From Azotobacter beijerinckii (GTDB lineage: Bacteria; Pseudomonadota; Gammaproteobacteria; Pseudomonadales; Pseudomonadaceae): 64,000 bases of DNA. The notes under the pieces are model-generated. The model was not told where the DNA came from and searched no databases. It saw only the letters and a program-made list of their open reading frames with translations. Location of the stretch: contig NZ_FOFJ01000001.1 of NCBI RefSeq assembly GCF_900110885.1, positions 160,509 to 224,508 on the forward strand. Reading direction: 5' to 3'. This document shows positions 20,141 to 29,206 of the stretch, one piece after another (position 1 is the first letter of the stretch; each line of letters begins with the position of its first letter). The translations under genes and the position numbers were made by a program.

Positions 20141-20405
20141 GGGCCTGTTGACGTTTTGGCGTGAGCCGCGTTGCCGCGTCAAATGCCGCCAGGCAAGGCG
20201 CGGGGCGCCGGCAATGGTCATTCCCTTGCCAAGTCCCGCAACGCCGCATGGCAGCATTTGACGCGCAACCCGAAGGGACGGGGCCCGTCTGGCGCAGCAC
20301 GGCGTCGCTCGTCGTTCATTTGGAATGACCAAACTTCTCTCCTCGTTCCTTGTTCTGCGCCAGACGGGCCTCCGTCGCGGCCTACGCCAAAACGTCAACA
20401 GGCCC
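20141..20405. mobile_element. 265-bp nested palindromic element (MITE-like)
   Basis: A perfect 22-bp terminal inverted repeat (starts GGGCCTGTTGACG at 20141-20162, complement at 20384-20405). Inside is a second near-perfect inverted repeat (core GCGTCAAATGC near 20176 with GCATTTGACGCGCAA near 20252). A perfect 15-bp one follows (GCCCGTCTGGCGCAG at 20283-20297 with its complement at 20355-20369). No gene fits inside and no clear target duplication is seen. It looks like a non-autonomous, possibly mobile, repeat. The rest of the 20058-20547 gap, including 20406-20547, shows nothing further. Confidence 0.6.
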
Positions 20406-20547
20406 GATGGCCGATGCCCCCTGCCGGAGCGGCGCAACGCACGGCAAGGGAGAGGCGAAACGATACAAGTGCCGGCCAGCGGCTGCATGCCGCTTCCGAT
20501 CGCGAACAGCGATCCGCCGGATCGAGACACCGAAAGCGTCCGCCTCG

Positions 20548-23500
20548 TCAGAAATCCTGCTTATAGAAAAGGTCCAGCGAACTAGCCAGACCGCTGGCCG
20601 CCTCGAGGAACAGCCGGCGGGTCAGTTGGTAGCGCAGGGCGATGCTGTTCACCGGCTCGAACACGCCGACCCCGTAGATCAGGCTGAGCCGCTCGGAAAG
20701 CTTGCCGCTGGCCACCACGCTGGTCGTCGTGCCGCTGCCCTGGGTGCCCAGCTCGAACTCCTCGATACCGAGGTTTTTCGCCAGGCCGCCGGTGATCGAG
20801 GAGCTGCCGGCCAGGCCGAGGCCGAGCGCGGCGCCGGCCAACTGGTTGCTGTCGGCGCTGTCGCTGCTGCCCGGCGCCCGGCCCAGCAGCAGGTAGGAGA
20901 GCGCCTGCTCCTGGCTCATCGCCGGCTCGGCGAACACGTCGGTGCGCGGCTCCAGGACGCTGCCGCCGACCCGCAGGCCGGCCACCACATCGTCGACCGT
21001 GCGGACCGCTTCGATGTCCAGGTAGGGCTGGTCGATCGGGCCGATGAACAACAGCCGCGCCCGGCGGATATCCAGGCGCTGCCCGTAGGCGCGGTAGCGC
21101 CCCTTGTTCAGGCTCAGCTCGCCGCGGGCGTCCAGTTGGTCGCCGATGTGCAGGTGGCCGGCCAGCTCGGAGGTCAGGCCGAAGCCGCTGAAGGTCAGCT
21201 TGTCCTTGCCGACCTCGACCTCGATATCCATCCGCATCGCCAGCTGCCGCCGGGGCTCGACCTCGCGACCGGCCACCACCGCGTCCTCGGAAACCCGGAC
21301 GGTCGAGACCGGCAGCTCGCGCAGGGTGATCGCCCCGCGCGGCACCGCCAGCGCGCCGCTCAGGGCCAGTTGCCGATCGGCCGTCTCTCCGGCCAGGCGC
21401 ACCCGCAGGTCCGGCGCCACCTCCAGCTCGGCATAGGGCGGGACGCTCACCGGCAGGCGGCTGCCGCGGACGCGCAGGTCCAGATCCGGCGCCTGGCGCC
21501 AGTCCAGGGTGCCGTCCAGGCTGCCCTGGCCGTGCTCGCCGCTGCGCCAGCCGCCGCTCAGTTGCAGGCGGTCGCCGGCGATCTGCGCCTGCAGCCCGAG
21601 ATCCTCGAAACGGATCGGCAGGCCGCTGCCGGCAATCCGCCCACCGCGCAGCTCCAAGCGACCGTCGATCAGGGGCTGCAGCAGGCTGCCGCGCAGGGTG
21701 CCGTTGCCGTCGAGCGTGCCGTCCAGCTCCTCGACCGGGCCGGCGAAGGGGCGCAGCACGCCCAGCTCCAGCCCGCGCAGGGCGAAGCGGCCGGAGAGCG
21801 GCTTGTTCTTGCCCTGCGGGTCGATCTGCACCGCGACGTCCAGCTCGCCCAGCCGTGGCCCGGCGAAAGCCAGCCGGGCATCGATGCGCTGCGGCTGCAG
21901 GCGGCTGTCGAGGAGCAGTTGGCGGTAGGGAAAATCCTGCCAGCGGCCTTTCTCGCGCAGGCGCAGCACGCCGTTGCCGGCGTCCAGGCGGACCTGCCCG
22001 CGCGGCCCGGCGGCCGGCAGTTCGAGCCGCAGCTCGCCGTTCAGCCGACCCTGCCAGGCGAAGTCCTGCGGCCACCAGGCGGCCAGGCTGTCCAGCGGAA
22101 AGTCGCGCAGCCGGTAGTTCAGCTGCGACTCCGGCAGCAGCCGCTGATCCTCGCCACAGAGGCTCGCCGGGCCGGAGCGCCAGCAGTGCGCGCCGAGGCT
22201 CAGGCGGCCGTCGGCCAGGCGCTCGAGGCGCGCCGGACCTTGCAGGCGCCAGTCCTGGCCACCGCTGCGCAGTTCGCCGCGACTCAGCCGACCGCGCCAG
22301 TTCCAGCCCTGCGCCAGCGCCTCCAGGCGGCCGTCGAAGGCCAGCACCAGCACCAATTGCGGGCCGTCGAGATCGACCGTCAGCGTCTGGGTGCGCCGGT
22401 CGCCCTGCCCCAGCGCCTGGAGCCGGCCCAGGCGGGTGTCGCCGAACTGAATGCCGCCGGCGTCCAGCGCCATGCGGCCGCGCTGGGCGGCGTCGAGGCT
22501 GGCGGCCAGTTTCAGGCTGTCCAGGCGCCGCGCGCCGAGGCGCAGCCGGCGACCGGCGAGATCCAGCGTGCCCTGCGGCGCCGCTGGCGTGCCGGCCAGA
22601 TCGAGACGCCCGTTGGCGCTGCCCTGCAATCCCGGCCAGAGCTGGCCGAGCTGCGGCAGGGCCAGTTCCAGCCGGCCCCCGAGGCGCTCGCCGAGCTGCC
22701 CGCTGCCCTGGATGCGGTTGTCGCCGAGCGCCAGGTCGAGCTTCGCCAGGCTCCAGGCGTCGTCCGCGCCCTGCCCCTCGAGCAGCAGGCGCGCCCGCTG
22801 GCCACGCAGGCGGCCGCTCAGGTCGACGGCGGCGTCCAGTTGCAGGCGGCCGTCGCGAAAGCGCCCCTGGGTCTTCAGCGGACCGCCGAGGCTGCCGGCC
22901 AGCTCGGCGAGCCAGTAGGCGGGGTCGAGTCCGCTCAAGTGCAGGTCGGCATTCCAGCCGATGCCGTCGGCGAAGCGCAGGCCGAGCACGCCCTGCGCCC
23001 GCCCCTGACCGGCGACCAGCTTGAGCTGCGGCAGATGGAGCTGGGTGAAGTCGCCGCTCAGCGGGCTGGCCAGACTGAAGGGACCGGCCGGGCCCTGCAG
23101 TTCGGCGTCGAAATTGCCGAGATAGCCGCCGTCGCGGTAGGACAGTTCGCCGGTGAAGCGCTTGAGGCTCACCGCCGGCTCGGTGCGGGTCGGGTAGAGC
23201 CGCCGCCAGGGGAAGTCCCGCCAGTCGAGGCGCAGCTCGCCGGCCAGCCCATCGCGCCAGCCCAGGCGGCCGGCCAGCTCGAGGCGCTGCGCGCCGCCGG
23301 CATCCAGCCGGAGCGCCGCGAGTTCTGCGCCGTCGCTCTTCACCCGGCCCTGCAGGACCAGCGCCACGGCACCGCCCTCGCCCGGCAGACGAGCCTTGCC
23401 CTGCACTGCGTAACCCTCCTGCAGGTCGCCGTCGAGCGCCAGCTCGATCTGCTCCAGACGCAGGGTATCCGGCAGGCCGGCGGCGGCCTTGAAGCCGTCG

Positions 23501-24240
23501 GCCGTCAGCTTCAGGCTGACCGGGAGCTGCTCGGCGAGCGGCCGGATGTCGCCGCTCAGCCGTCCCGTCAGGTAGCCCTGGCTGTCGGCCTGCAGCCTCA
23601 GGCGCTCCTGCAGGTCGCCGTCCACCTGCACGGCCAGCGCCCAGGGCTGACCGCCCGGCGCCGGCAGTGCCAGACTGCCGCTCGCCGTCAGCGGCCAGCC
23701 GGCGGTGGGGGCGAGATGGCCCTGCAGGTCTACCCTCCAACCGTCGCGGCGGGCCTTGAGTACGTCGATGCGAATGCCCTCGGCGCTCCACTGCGCACTC
23801 AGCTGCAGATCCCCCACCTGCTCGCGGCCATTCAGCAACAGACGGCCGAGCCGGGCCTCGCCGAGACGGATCGGAAACGGCAGCTGCAGCGCCGGCAACT
23901 GCCGCGGCCCGCCCGCCCCGTCCTCGCCCGGGGGCCATGCCAGGCTCGCCTGCCCGGCAACCAGCCGCTCCACGCAGAGGGTCAGCTGCAACAGGCAGGC
24001 GGGGCGCCAGGCGAACTCGACATCGCTCAACTCGACGCCCCGCTCGCCCTGCCGCCAGTTCAGCCGCTCGGCCTGCCAGGCGCCGGCGAGGCGCCCGGAG
24101 AAGCCCTCCACCTGCAGTCCCGGCACCCGCCCGAGCAGCCAGAGGCTGCCGGCACTGCTGCCGAGCAGCGCCCCCAGCGCAATCAGTGCCAGCGCCAGGA
24201 CCAGCAGCAGGCCACACAGCCCCAGCCTCAGGCTTTTCAT
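20548..24240 (-). CDS. tamB: Translocation/assembly module protein TamB
   Basis: 1230-residue AsmA-like bridge protein. One N-terminal transmembrane anchor (LCGLLLVLALALIALGALLG) is followed by a very long periplasmic region of beta-strand repeats and the conserved C-terminal DUF490/TamB domain. With TamA it supports outer-membrane protein insertion and lipid transport between membranes. The ATG overlaps the tamA stop by 4 bases. The C-terminus (LFLEAASGLASSLDLFYKQDF) matches the beta-strand end typical of the family. Confidence 0.93.
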   Translation of the reverse strand: MKSLRLGLCGLLLVLALALIALGALLGSSAGSLWLLGRVPGLQVEGFSGRLAGAWQAERLNWRQGERGVELSDVEFAWRPACLLQLTLCVERLVAGQASLAWPPGEDGAGGPRQLPALQLPFPIRLGEARLGRLLLNGREQVGDLQLSAQWSAEGIRIDVLKARRDGWRVDLQGHLAPTAGWPLTASGSLALPAPGGQPWALAVQVDGDLQERLRLQADSQGYLTGRLSGDIRPLAEQLPVSLKLTADGFKAAAGLPDTLRLEQIELALDGDLQEGYAVQGKARLPGEGGAVALVLQGRVKSDGAELAALRLDAGGAQRLELAGRLGWRDGLAGELRLDWRDFPWRRLYPTRTEPAVSLKRFTGELSYRDGGYLGNFDAELQGPAGPFSLASPLSGDFTQLHLPQLKLVAGQGRAQGVLGLRFADGIGWNADLHLSGLDPAYWLAELAGSLGGPLKTQGRFRDGRLQLDAAVDLSGRLRGQRARLLLEGQGADDAWSLAKLDLALGDNRIQGSGQLGERLGGRLELALPQLGQLWPGLQGSANGRLDLAGTPAAPQGTLDLAGRRLRLGARRLDSLKLAASLDAAQRGRMALDAGGIQFGDTRLGRLQALGQGDRRTQTLTVDLDGPQLVLVLAFDGRLEALAQGWNWRGRLSRGELRSGGQDWRLQGPARLERLADGRLSLGAHCWRSGPASLCGEDQRLLPESQLNYRLRDFPLDSLAAWWPQDFAWQGRLNGELRLELPAAGPRGQVRLDAGNGVLRLREKGRWQDFPYRQLLLDSRLQPQRIDARLAFAGPRLGELDVAVQIDPQGKNKPLSGRFALRGLELGVLRPFAGPVEELDGTLDGNGTLRGSLLQPLIDGRLELRGGRIAGSGLPIRFEDLGLQAQIAGDRLQLSGGWRSGEHGQGSLDGTLDWRQAPDLDLRVRGSRLPVSVPPYAELEVAPDLRVRLAGETADRQLALSGALAVPRGAITLRELPVSTVRVSEDAVVAGREVEPRRQLAMRMDIEVEVGKDKLTFSGFGLTSELAGHLHIGDQLDARGELSLNKGRYRAYGQRLDIRRARLLFIGPIDQPYLDIEAVRTVDDVVAGLRVGGSVLEPRTDVFAEPAMSQEQALSYLLLGRAPGSSDSADSNQLAGAALGLGLAGSSSITGGLAKNLGIEEFELGTQGSGTTTSVVASGKLSERLSLIYGVGVFEPVNSIALRYQLTRRLFLEAASGLASSLDLFYKQDF

Positions 24241-25961
24241 AATTCCGGCCCCATGGAGAAGTGCAGGCGAACGCTGTTGTCGTCGAGGCCGCGGGCCAGG
24301 TCGACGCGCAGCGGACCGACCGGGGACACCCAGCGCACGCCGAAACCCACGCCGGTCTTGAGGTGGGGGGAGATTTCCGAGTTGAAGGCGTTGCCCTGAT
24401 CGACGAAGGTGGCGATGCGCCATTTGTCCCGCAACGTGTACTGATATTCCAGGCTGCCGGCGATCAGGTAGCGCCCGCCGACATGGTCGCCGTCGGAGTT
24501 GGTCGGCGACAGCGTCTGGTAGTCGTAGCCGCGCACGCTCTGATCGCCGCCGGCGAAGAAGCGCAGCGACGGCGGCACCGTGGTGTATTGGTCGGTGAAG
24601 TTGCCGCCGCCCTGCAGCCGGCCGAGCAGGCGGTGCCGCCCGGCCAGGGTGGTCAGCCCCTTGAGCATGACGGTGCCGTAGAGCAGGTTGGCATCCGATA
24701 GCAGCGCCTCGCTCGCCGCGGCCATCTCGACCTGCAGGCGATAGCCCCGGCTCGGGTCGAGGGGGTGGTCGCTCTCCAGATAGGAATAGGCCACCCCCGG
24801 CAGCAGCAGGGTGCTCGTTCCGTTGTCGTCGCCGTAGCGGAACTCTTCGCCCTGCCATCTCAGCGAGAACACCTGCTGCCAGCCGTTGTCCAGCAGCCGG
24901 TGCCACTCCGGGCCGATCTTGAGCAGGCGGCTGCGGGTGTCGGTATTGGCCAGCTCCTGGAACTGGTAGCCGCCGGCGAAGCGCAACTTGTCGGTCATCG
25001 GCGGGTCGAGGGGGACGTCGTACCAGAAGCCGACGTTCTGCTTGGGCTGCGACAGCTCCATTTCCGTGCCGTAGCTATGCCCCTGGGAGTTGGCCCAGTA
25101 GCGCGTCCAGTTGGCCCGCCCGCGCGGACCGACGTCGGTGGAGAAGCCGGCGCCAATGCCGAAGCTGTGCGGCTTGCGCATCTGCAGCCGGACCACCACC
25201 GGAACCACCTCGCCGCGGGCGGCGGCGGGACTGGCGTCGACCCGCACGCCCTGGAAGTAGTTGCGCCCCTGGAGGTTCTGCTGCAGCTTGGCGATCAGGT
25301 CGGCGTCGTAGGGCGCCCCGGCCTCGAAGGGCACCATGCGCCGCAGGAAGGCCTCGTCGAACGGCGTGTCGCCCTCGAAGAGCACCTCGCCCAGCCGAAA
25401 GCGCGGCCCGCTGGCGTAGACCAGTTCGATGTCGGCGACCCCGGCGGCCGGGTCGACGAACAGCCGCTGGCGGGTGAAGCGGCCGGTGAAGAAACCGAGG
25501 CGCGACGCCTGGTTCTGGATCAGCTTCTTGGCGCTCTCGTAGCGGCCGTGGTTGAGCTGGGCGCCGGGCCTGAGGCGGCGGCCCTGCGGCACGTGGAACG
25601 CCCCCAGTTGCGCCGCCGGCCCCTCGACGCGAATCTCCACATGGCGCAGGCGCACCGGCTCGCCGGGAGTCACGCGCAGGCTCAGGGTCGGCGAAGTACC
25701 GGGGCGGACCTCGCTGGCAACCTCGGCGTGGTAGTAGCCCAGCGCCTCGGCCGCACGACGGGCCTGCTCCTCGGCGGCCGGCGCGAGGCGGTGCAGCGCC
25801 TGTTCGTCCCGCTCGCCAAGCTCGCCGATATAGCCGCCGATATTACCCCGAAGATCGGCATTGTCCGGTTCGACCCGCACCTCCAGCCGGGCCTGTGCGA
25901 ACACCGCAGAGCCGCAGAGCAGAAGGCCCAGGAACGTCCCTGTATGGATTGAAACTCTCAT
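24237..25961 (-). CDS. tamA: Translocation/assembly module outer-membrane protein TamA
   Basis: 574-residue Omp85-family protein. A signal peptide (FLGLLLCGSAVFA) is followed by three POTRA domains (about residues 25-270) and a 16-strand beta-barrel. The barrel carries the Omp85 lid-loop type motif (FFAGGDQSVRGYDYQTLSP near 475) and a terminal beta-signal VRLHFSMGPEL. The ATG at 25961 was chosen because it begins the signal peptide, and the longer frame to 25979 adds six residues. It forms a two-gene operon with tamB, with overlapping stop and start. Confidence 0.93.
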   Translation of the reverse strand: MRVSIHTGTFLGLLLCGSAVFAQARLEVRVEPDNADLRGNIGGYIGELGERDEQALHRLAPAAEEQARRAAEALGYYHAEVASEVRPGTSPTLSLRVTPGEPVRLRHVEIRVEGPAAQLGAFHVPQGRRLRPGAQLNHGRYESAKKLIQNQASRLGFFTGRFTRQRLFVDPAAGVADIELVYASGPRFRLGEVLFEGDTPFDEAFLRRMVPFEAGAPYDADLIAKLQQNLQGRNYFQGVRVDASPAAARGEVVPVVVRLQMRKPHSFGIGAGFSTDVGPRGRANWTRYWANSQGHSYGTEMELSQPKQNVGFWYDVPLDPPMTDKLRFAGGYQFQELANTDTRSRLLKIGPEWHRLLDNGWQQVFSLRWQGEEFRYGDDNGTSTLLLPGVAYSYLESDHPLDPSRGYRLQVEMAAASEALLSDANLLYGTVMLKGLTTLAGRHRLLGRLQGGGNFTDQYTTVPPSLRFFAGGDQSVRGYDYQTLSPTNSDGDHVGGRYLIAGSLEYQYTLRDKWRIATFVDQGNAFNSEISPHLKTGVGFGVRWVSPVGPLRVDLARGLDDNSVRLHFSMGPEL

Positions 25962-26038
25962 GGCCCCGGATGCTAGCACGACTGTCCGACTGCTCCGACC
26001 GTGCTTACCAAGCGTTTACATCGCACCTATCCGACGGC

Positions 26039-26677
26039 TCAGGCGCCCCTCTCCGCCGTCGGCTGCGGGCCGGGATGAACGAGGATGTACTCGTGCACCG
26101 GACCCAGCTCGACCTGGCCGACCTCCCGGTAGCCCTGCCGGCGGAGGAACTCCAGGCAGTGCGGATCGCCGGTGTCGAGCACGATGCCCCGCGAGTTGAC
26201 ATCCTCGGCGCACCAGCGCTGCAGGGCCTCGAGCAGTTGCTCACCGTAGTGCCAGCCCTGGAACTCCGGGCGCACGCCGAGCAGCGGCAGCATGTGGTAG
26301 GCGCCCGGCGGCAGGCAGGCGATCACCGCCTCGTGGTAGTCCAGGTAGCGCCGGGTGCAGCGGAATCCGGCGGTCAGCAGCATGCGCATCCGCCAGCTCC
26401 AGCTTTCGGTGATCTCCAGCCGGCGCTGCGGCGGAGAAATCAGCGCCACGCCGATCAGCCGCTCGCCGAGCAGCAGGCCGAGCGCCGGCAGGGCATCGGC
26501 GAAGTGGCGCACCAGCAGCTCGCGTACGGTGGCGCGCACCCGTTGCTCGTAGCCGGGCCGGTCGGACTCGAAGAGATAGGCGAAGGTCGGCGTGTGGCGG
26601 TAGGCTTGGTAGAGCAGCGAGCAGGACTCGCGGAAGTAGCCCCCGTCGATGAGCCGAACTTCGGTAGGTGCGGTCAT
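26039..26677 (-). CDS. GNAT-family N-acetyltransferase
   Basis: 212 residues. The acetyl-CoA-binding motif A is visible as LLGVRPEFQGWHYGEQLLEAL (around residues 130-150), preceded by the beta-strand motif C region and followed by VLDTGDPHCLEFLRRQGY, a typical GNAT motif B. The substrate is unknown. The ATG at 26677 follows GGAGGCCCTGCCC. A longer frame to 26734 is not supported. It is divergent from xthA. Confidence 0.8.
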   Translation of the reverse strand: MTAPTEVRLIDGGYFRESCSLLYQAYRHTPTFAYLFESDRPGYEQRVRATVRELLVRHFADALPALGLLLGERLIGVALISPPQRRLEITESWSWRMRMLLTAGFRCTRRYLDYHEAVIACLPPGAYHMLPLLGVRPEFQGWHYGEQLLEALQRWCAEDVNSRGIVLDTGDPHCLEFLRRQGYREVGQVELGPVHEYILVHPGPQPTAERGA

Positions 26678-26813
26678 GGGCAGGGCCTCCTGGCGGCGGT
26701 TCGCTGTTCCCTCCCTGCACGTTAGCATCGGCATCCGACCGCCGCCAGGCGGCTGGCCCGGCGACGCGGTGATCGGCTAGCATGGCGCCCCCGCTTCGAC
26801 CCGGCAGCCCTTC

Positions 26814-27626
26814 ATGAAGATCGTCTCCTTCAATATCAATGGCCTGCGCGCCCGCCTGCACCAGCTCTCGGCGCTCATCGACAAGCACCTCCCGGACGTG
26901 ATCGGCCTGCAGGAGACCAAGGTCGCCGACGAGCAATTCCCCCTCGAGCAGGTCGAGGCGCTGGGTTACCAGGTGCACTACCACGGGCAGAAGGGCCACT
27001 ACGGGGTCGCCCTACTCTCCCGGCAGCCGCCGTTGGAGGTACACAAGGGCTTTCCCGACGACGGCGAGGACTCGCAGAAGCGCTTCATCTGGGGCGTCTA
27101 TGCCGATGCCGCCGGGCAGCCGGTCACGGTGATGAACGGTTACTTCCCGCAGGGCGAGAGCCGCGTCCATCCGCTGAAATTCCCCGCCAAGACGCGCTTC
27201 TACGCCGACCTGCAGGCCCTGCTGGACAGCCGCTTCGGCCCCGACCAGGCCCTGGCGCTGATGGGCGACTTCAACATCGCCCCCGAAGACTGCGACATCG
27301 GCATCGGCGCGGAGAATGCCAAGCGCTGGCTGCGCACCGGCAAGTGCAGCTTCCTGCCGGAGGAGCGCGAATGGATGGCCCGGCTCAAGGGCTGGGGCCT
27401 GCAGGACAGCTTCCGCGAGCTGCACCCGGCGGTCGGCGACCGTTTCAGCTGGTTCGACTACCGCAGCCGCGGCTTCGAGGACGACCCCCGGCGCGGCCTG
27501 CGCATCGACCTGATCCTGACCTCCCGCGCCCTGCGTTCGCGCCTGCGCGCGGCCGACGTGGACTACGAACTGCGCGCCATGGACAAGCCCTCAGACCATG
27601 CGCCGGTGTGGCTGGAACTCGACTGA
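26814..27626 (+). CDS. xthA: Exodeoxyribonuclease III
   Basis: 270-residue EEP-fold nuclease with AP endonuclease, 3'-5' exonuclease and 3'-phosphodiesterase activities in base-excision repair. Visible active-site blocks are [10 protein letters not shown] near 4-13, LQETKV near 33-38, [10 protein letters not shown] near 149-158 (Asp and Asn), and [11 protein letters not shown] at the C-terminus with the catalytic Asp-His. Length matches the family. The gene stands alone with a short upstream gap shared with the acetyltransferase. Confidence 0.95.
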   Translation: MKIVSFNINGLRARLHQLSALIDKHLPDVIGLQETKVADEQFPLEQVEALGYQVHYHGQKGHYGVALLSRQPPLEVHKGFPDDGEDSQKRFIWGVYADAAGQPVTVMNGYFPQGESRVHPLKFPAKTRFYADLQALLDSRFGPDQALALMGDFNIAPEDCDIGIGAENAKRWLRTGKCSFLPEEREWMARLKGWGLQDSFRELHPAVGDRFSWFDYRSRGFEDDPRRGLRIDLILTSRALRSRLRAADVDYELRAMDKPSDHAPVWLELD

Positions 27627-27759
27627 GTGCCGCAGACCGTGAACCGCCTCACGGTTTGGCACGATGGTCCATACCACCGGTCGGTCGTCACATAAGCGCA
27701 ACCAAACAGACTTATTCTCGCGCAACCCTCCCACCTGACGTAGTAAGAAGGTGCCCCCG

Positions 27760-29136
27760 ATGTTGCGCGCCCTGCCTTTGCCTGCCCGCTTTTCCCACCC
27801 GGCCCGCTCCCTGCTGGTCGTCCTGCTCTGCTCCAGCCTGCCGTGGAGCGCGGCGGCAGCCCAGCCCGCCGCTGCCGCGTCCGACCCCGTGCTGCGCATC
27901 CAGGGCTCCAACACCATCGGCGCCGAACTCGGCCCGGCCCTGGTGGCCGGCCTGTTCGCGCAGCAGGGTCTGCATCAGGTGCGCGTCGAGAACGGCACCG
28001 CGGCGAACGAACAGCGAGTCGTCGGTCTGGATGCCCAGGGCCGCCAGGTGGTGGCGGAAATCAGCGCCCACGGCTCGAGCACCGGCTTCGTCGCCCTGCA
28101 GGAAGGCAAGGCCGACCTCGCCGCCTCCTCGCGGCCGATCAAGGACAACGAGGTCGCCGCGCTGGCTGCGCAGGGCGACCTGCGCAGCCCGCAGGCCGAA
28201 CAGGTGATCGCCATCGATGGCCTGGCGGTCATCCTCCATCCGGACAACCCGCTGCGCGCCCTCAGCCTCGAACAGCTGGCCCGGGTGTTCGCCGGCGAGG
28301 TGAAGACCTGGGAGGAACTCGGCGGGCGCGGCGGAGCGATCCACCTGTACGCCCGCGACGCCCAGTCCGGCACCTTCGACACCTTCAACGAGCTGGTGCT
28401 CAAGCCCCAGGGCAAGGCCCTCGCCGCGACGGCCCGGCGCTACGAGTCGAGCGGCCAGCTCTCCAGCGCGGTGACCCAGGACCCGGCCGGCATCGGCTTC
28501 ATCGGCCTGCCCTATGTGCGCAAGGCCAAGGCCCTGGCGATCTCCTCCGGCGAGTCCCAGCCGATGCCGCCCGAGCCCAGCCTGGTCGCCACCGAGGACT
28601 ATCCCCTGTCGCGACGGCTGTTCTTCTACAACCCGCCGCAGCAGCCCGGTCCCTGGGTCAAGGCCCTGGTGGAGTTCGCCCACAGCCCGAACGGCCAGAA
28701 GGTGGTCGCGCAGAACGGCTTCATCGCCCAGGAAGTCCAGGCGGTGCGCGTCGAGCCCCGCCCCGACATGCCGCCGGGCTACCTGAACCTGGCCCGCGAG
28801 GCGCAACGCCTGTCGGTGAACTTCCGCTTCCAGGAGGGCAGCGCCCTGCTCGACAACAAGGCCCAGCGCGACATCGAGCGCGTGCTCGCCTACCTGCGCG
28901 AGCACGGCAAGCTGGAGAATTCGCTGGTGCTGGTCGGCTTCGGCGACCCCAAGCAGGACAAGGAGCGCAGCACCCTGCTGTCGAAGCTGCGGGCGATGGC
29001 GGTGCGCCGCGAACTGGCCAAGGGCGGCGCGACCTTCCGCGAGATCGTCGGACAGGGCGATGCCCTGCCGGTGGCTGCCAACAACGGCGAGGAGGGACGG
29101 ATCAAGAACCGCCGGGTGGAGGTCTGGGTGTACTGA
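27760..29136 (+). CDS. PstS-like phosphate-binding protein fused to an OmpA-like domain
   Basis: 458 residues. A signal peptide (SLLVVLLCSSLPWSAAAA) is followed by a PBP-like phosphate-binding domain, residues 40-325, with motifs RIQGSNTIG, HGSSTGF, ASSRPIKDNE and RDAQSGTFDTF. A C-terminal OmpA/MotB-type peptidoglycan-binding domain starts near 345 (LSVNFRFQEGSALLDNKAQRD and RIKNRRVEVWVY). The fusion implies a wall-anchored periplasmic phosphate or phospho-ligand binder rather than a soluble Pst component. No pst transporter genes are adjacent. The ATG at 27760 is preferred, with AAGAAGG upstream. A GTG at 27751 is the alternative. Confidence 0.85.
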   Translation: MLRALPLPARFSHPARSLLVVLLCSSLPWSAAAAQPAAAASDPVLRIQGSNTIGAELGPALVAGLFAQQGLHQVRVENGTAANEQRVVGLDAQGRQVVAEISAHGSSTGFVALQEGKADLAASSRPIKDNEVAALAAQGDLRSPQAEQVIAIDGLAVILHPDNPLRALSLEQLARVFAGEVKTWEELGGRGGAIHLYARDAQSGTFDTFNELVLKPQGKALAATARRYESSGQLSSAVTQDPAGIGFIGLPYVRKAKALAISSGESQPMPPEPSLVATEDYPLSRRLFFYNPPQQPGPWVKALVEFAHSPNGQKVVAQNGFIAQEVQAVRVEPRPDMPPGYLNLAREAQRLSVNFRFQEGSALLDNKAQRDIERVLAYLREHGKLENSLVLVGFGDPKQDKERSTLLSKLRAMAVRRELAKGGATFREIVGQGDALPVAANNGEEGRIKNRRVEVWVY

Positions 29137-29173
29137 AGCGCGCCGGGGCCGTCGCCCGGCGGCCCACGCAGAT

Positions 29174-29200
29174 GGCGGGGCGCCCGAGCGGGGCCCCGCC
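29174..29200. terminator. Hairpin between convergent genes
   Basis: GGCGGGGC (29174-29181) pairs with GCCCCGCC (29193-29200) between the 3' ends of the phosphate-binding gene and the pilU-like gene. It lacks a clear T-run, so it may work weakly in both directions. Confidence 0.45.
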
Positions 29201-29206
29201 GACGAT

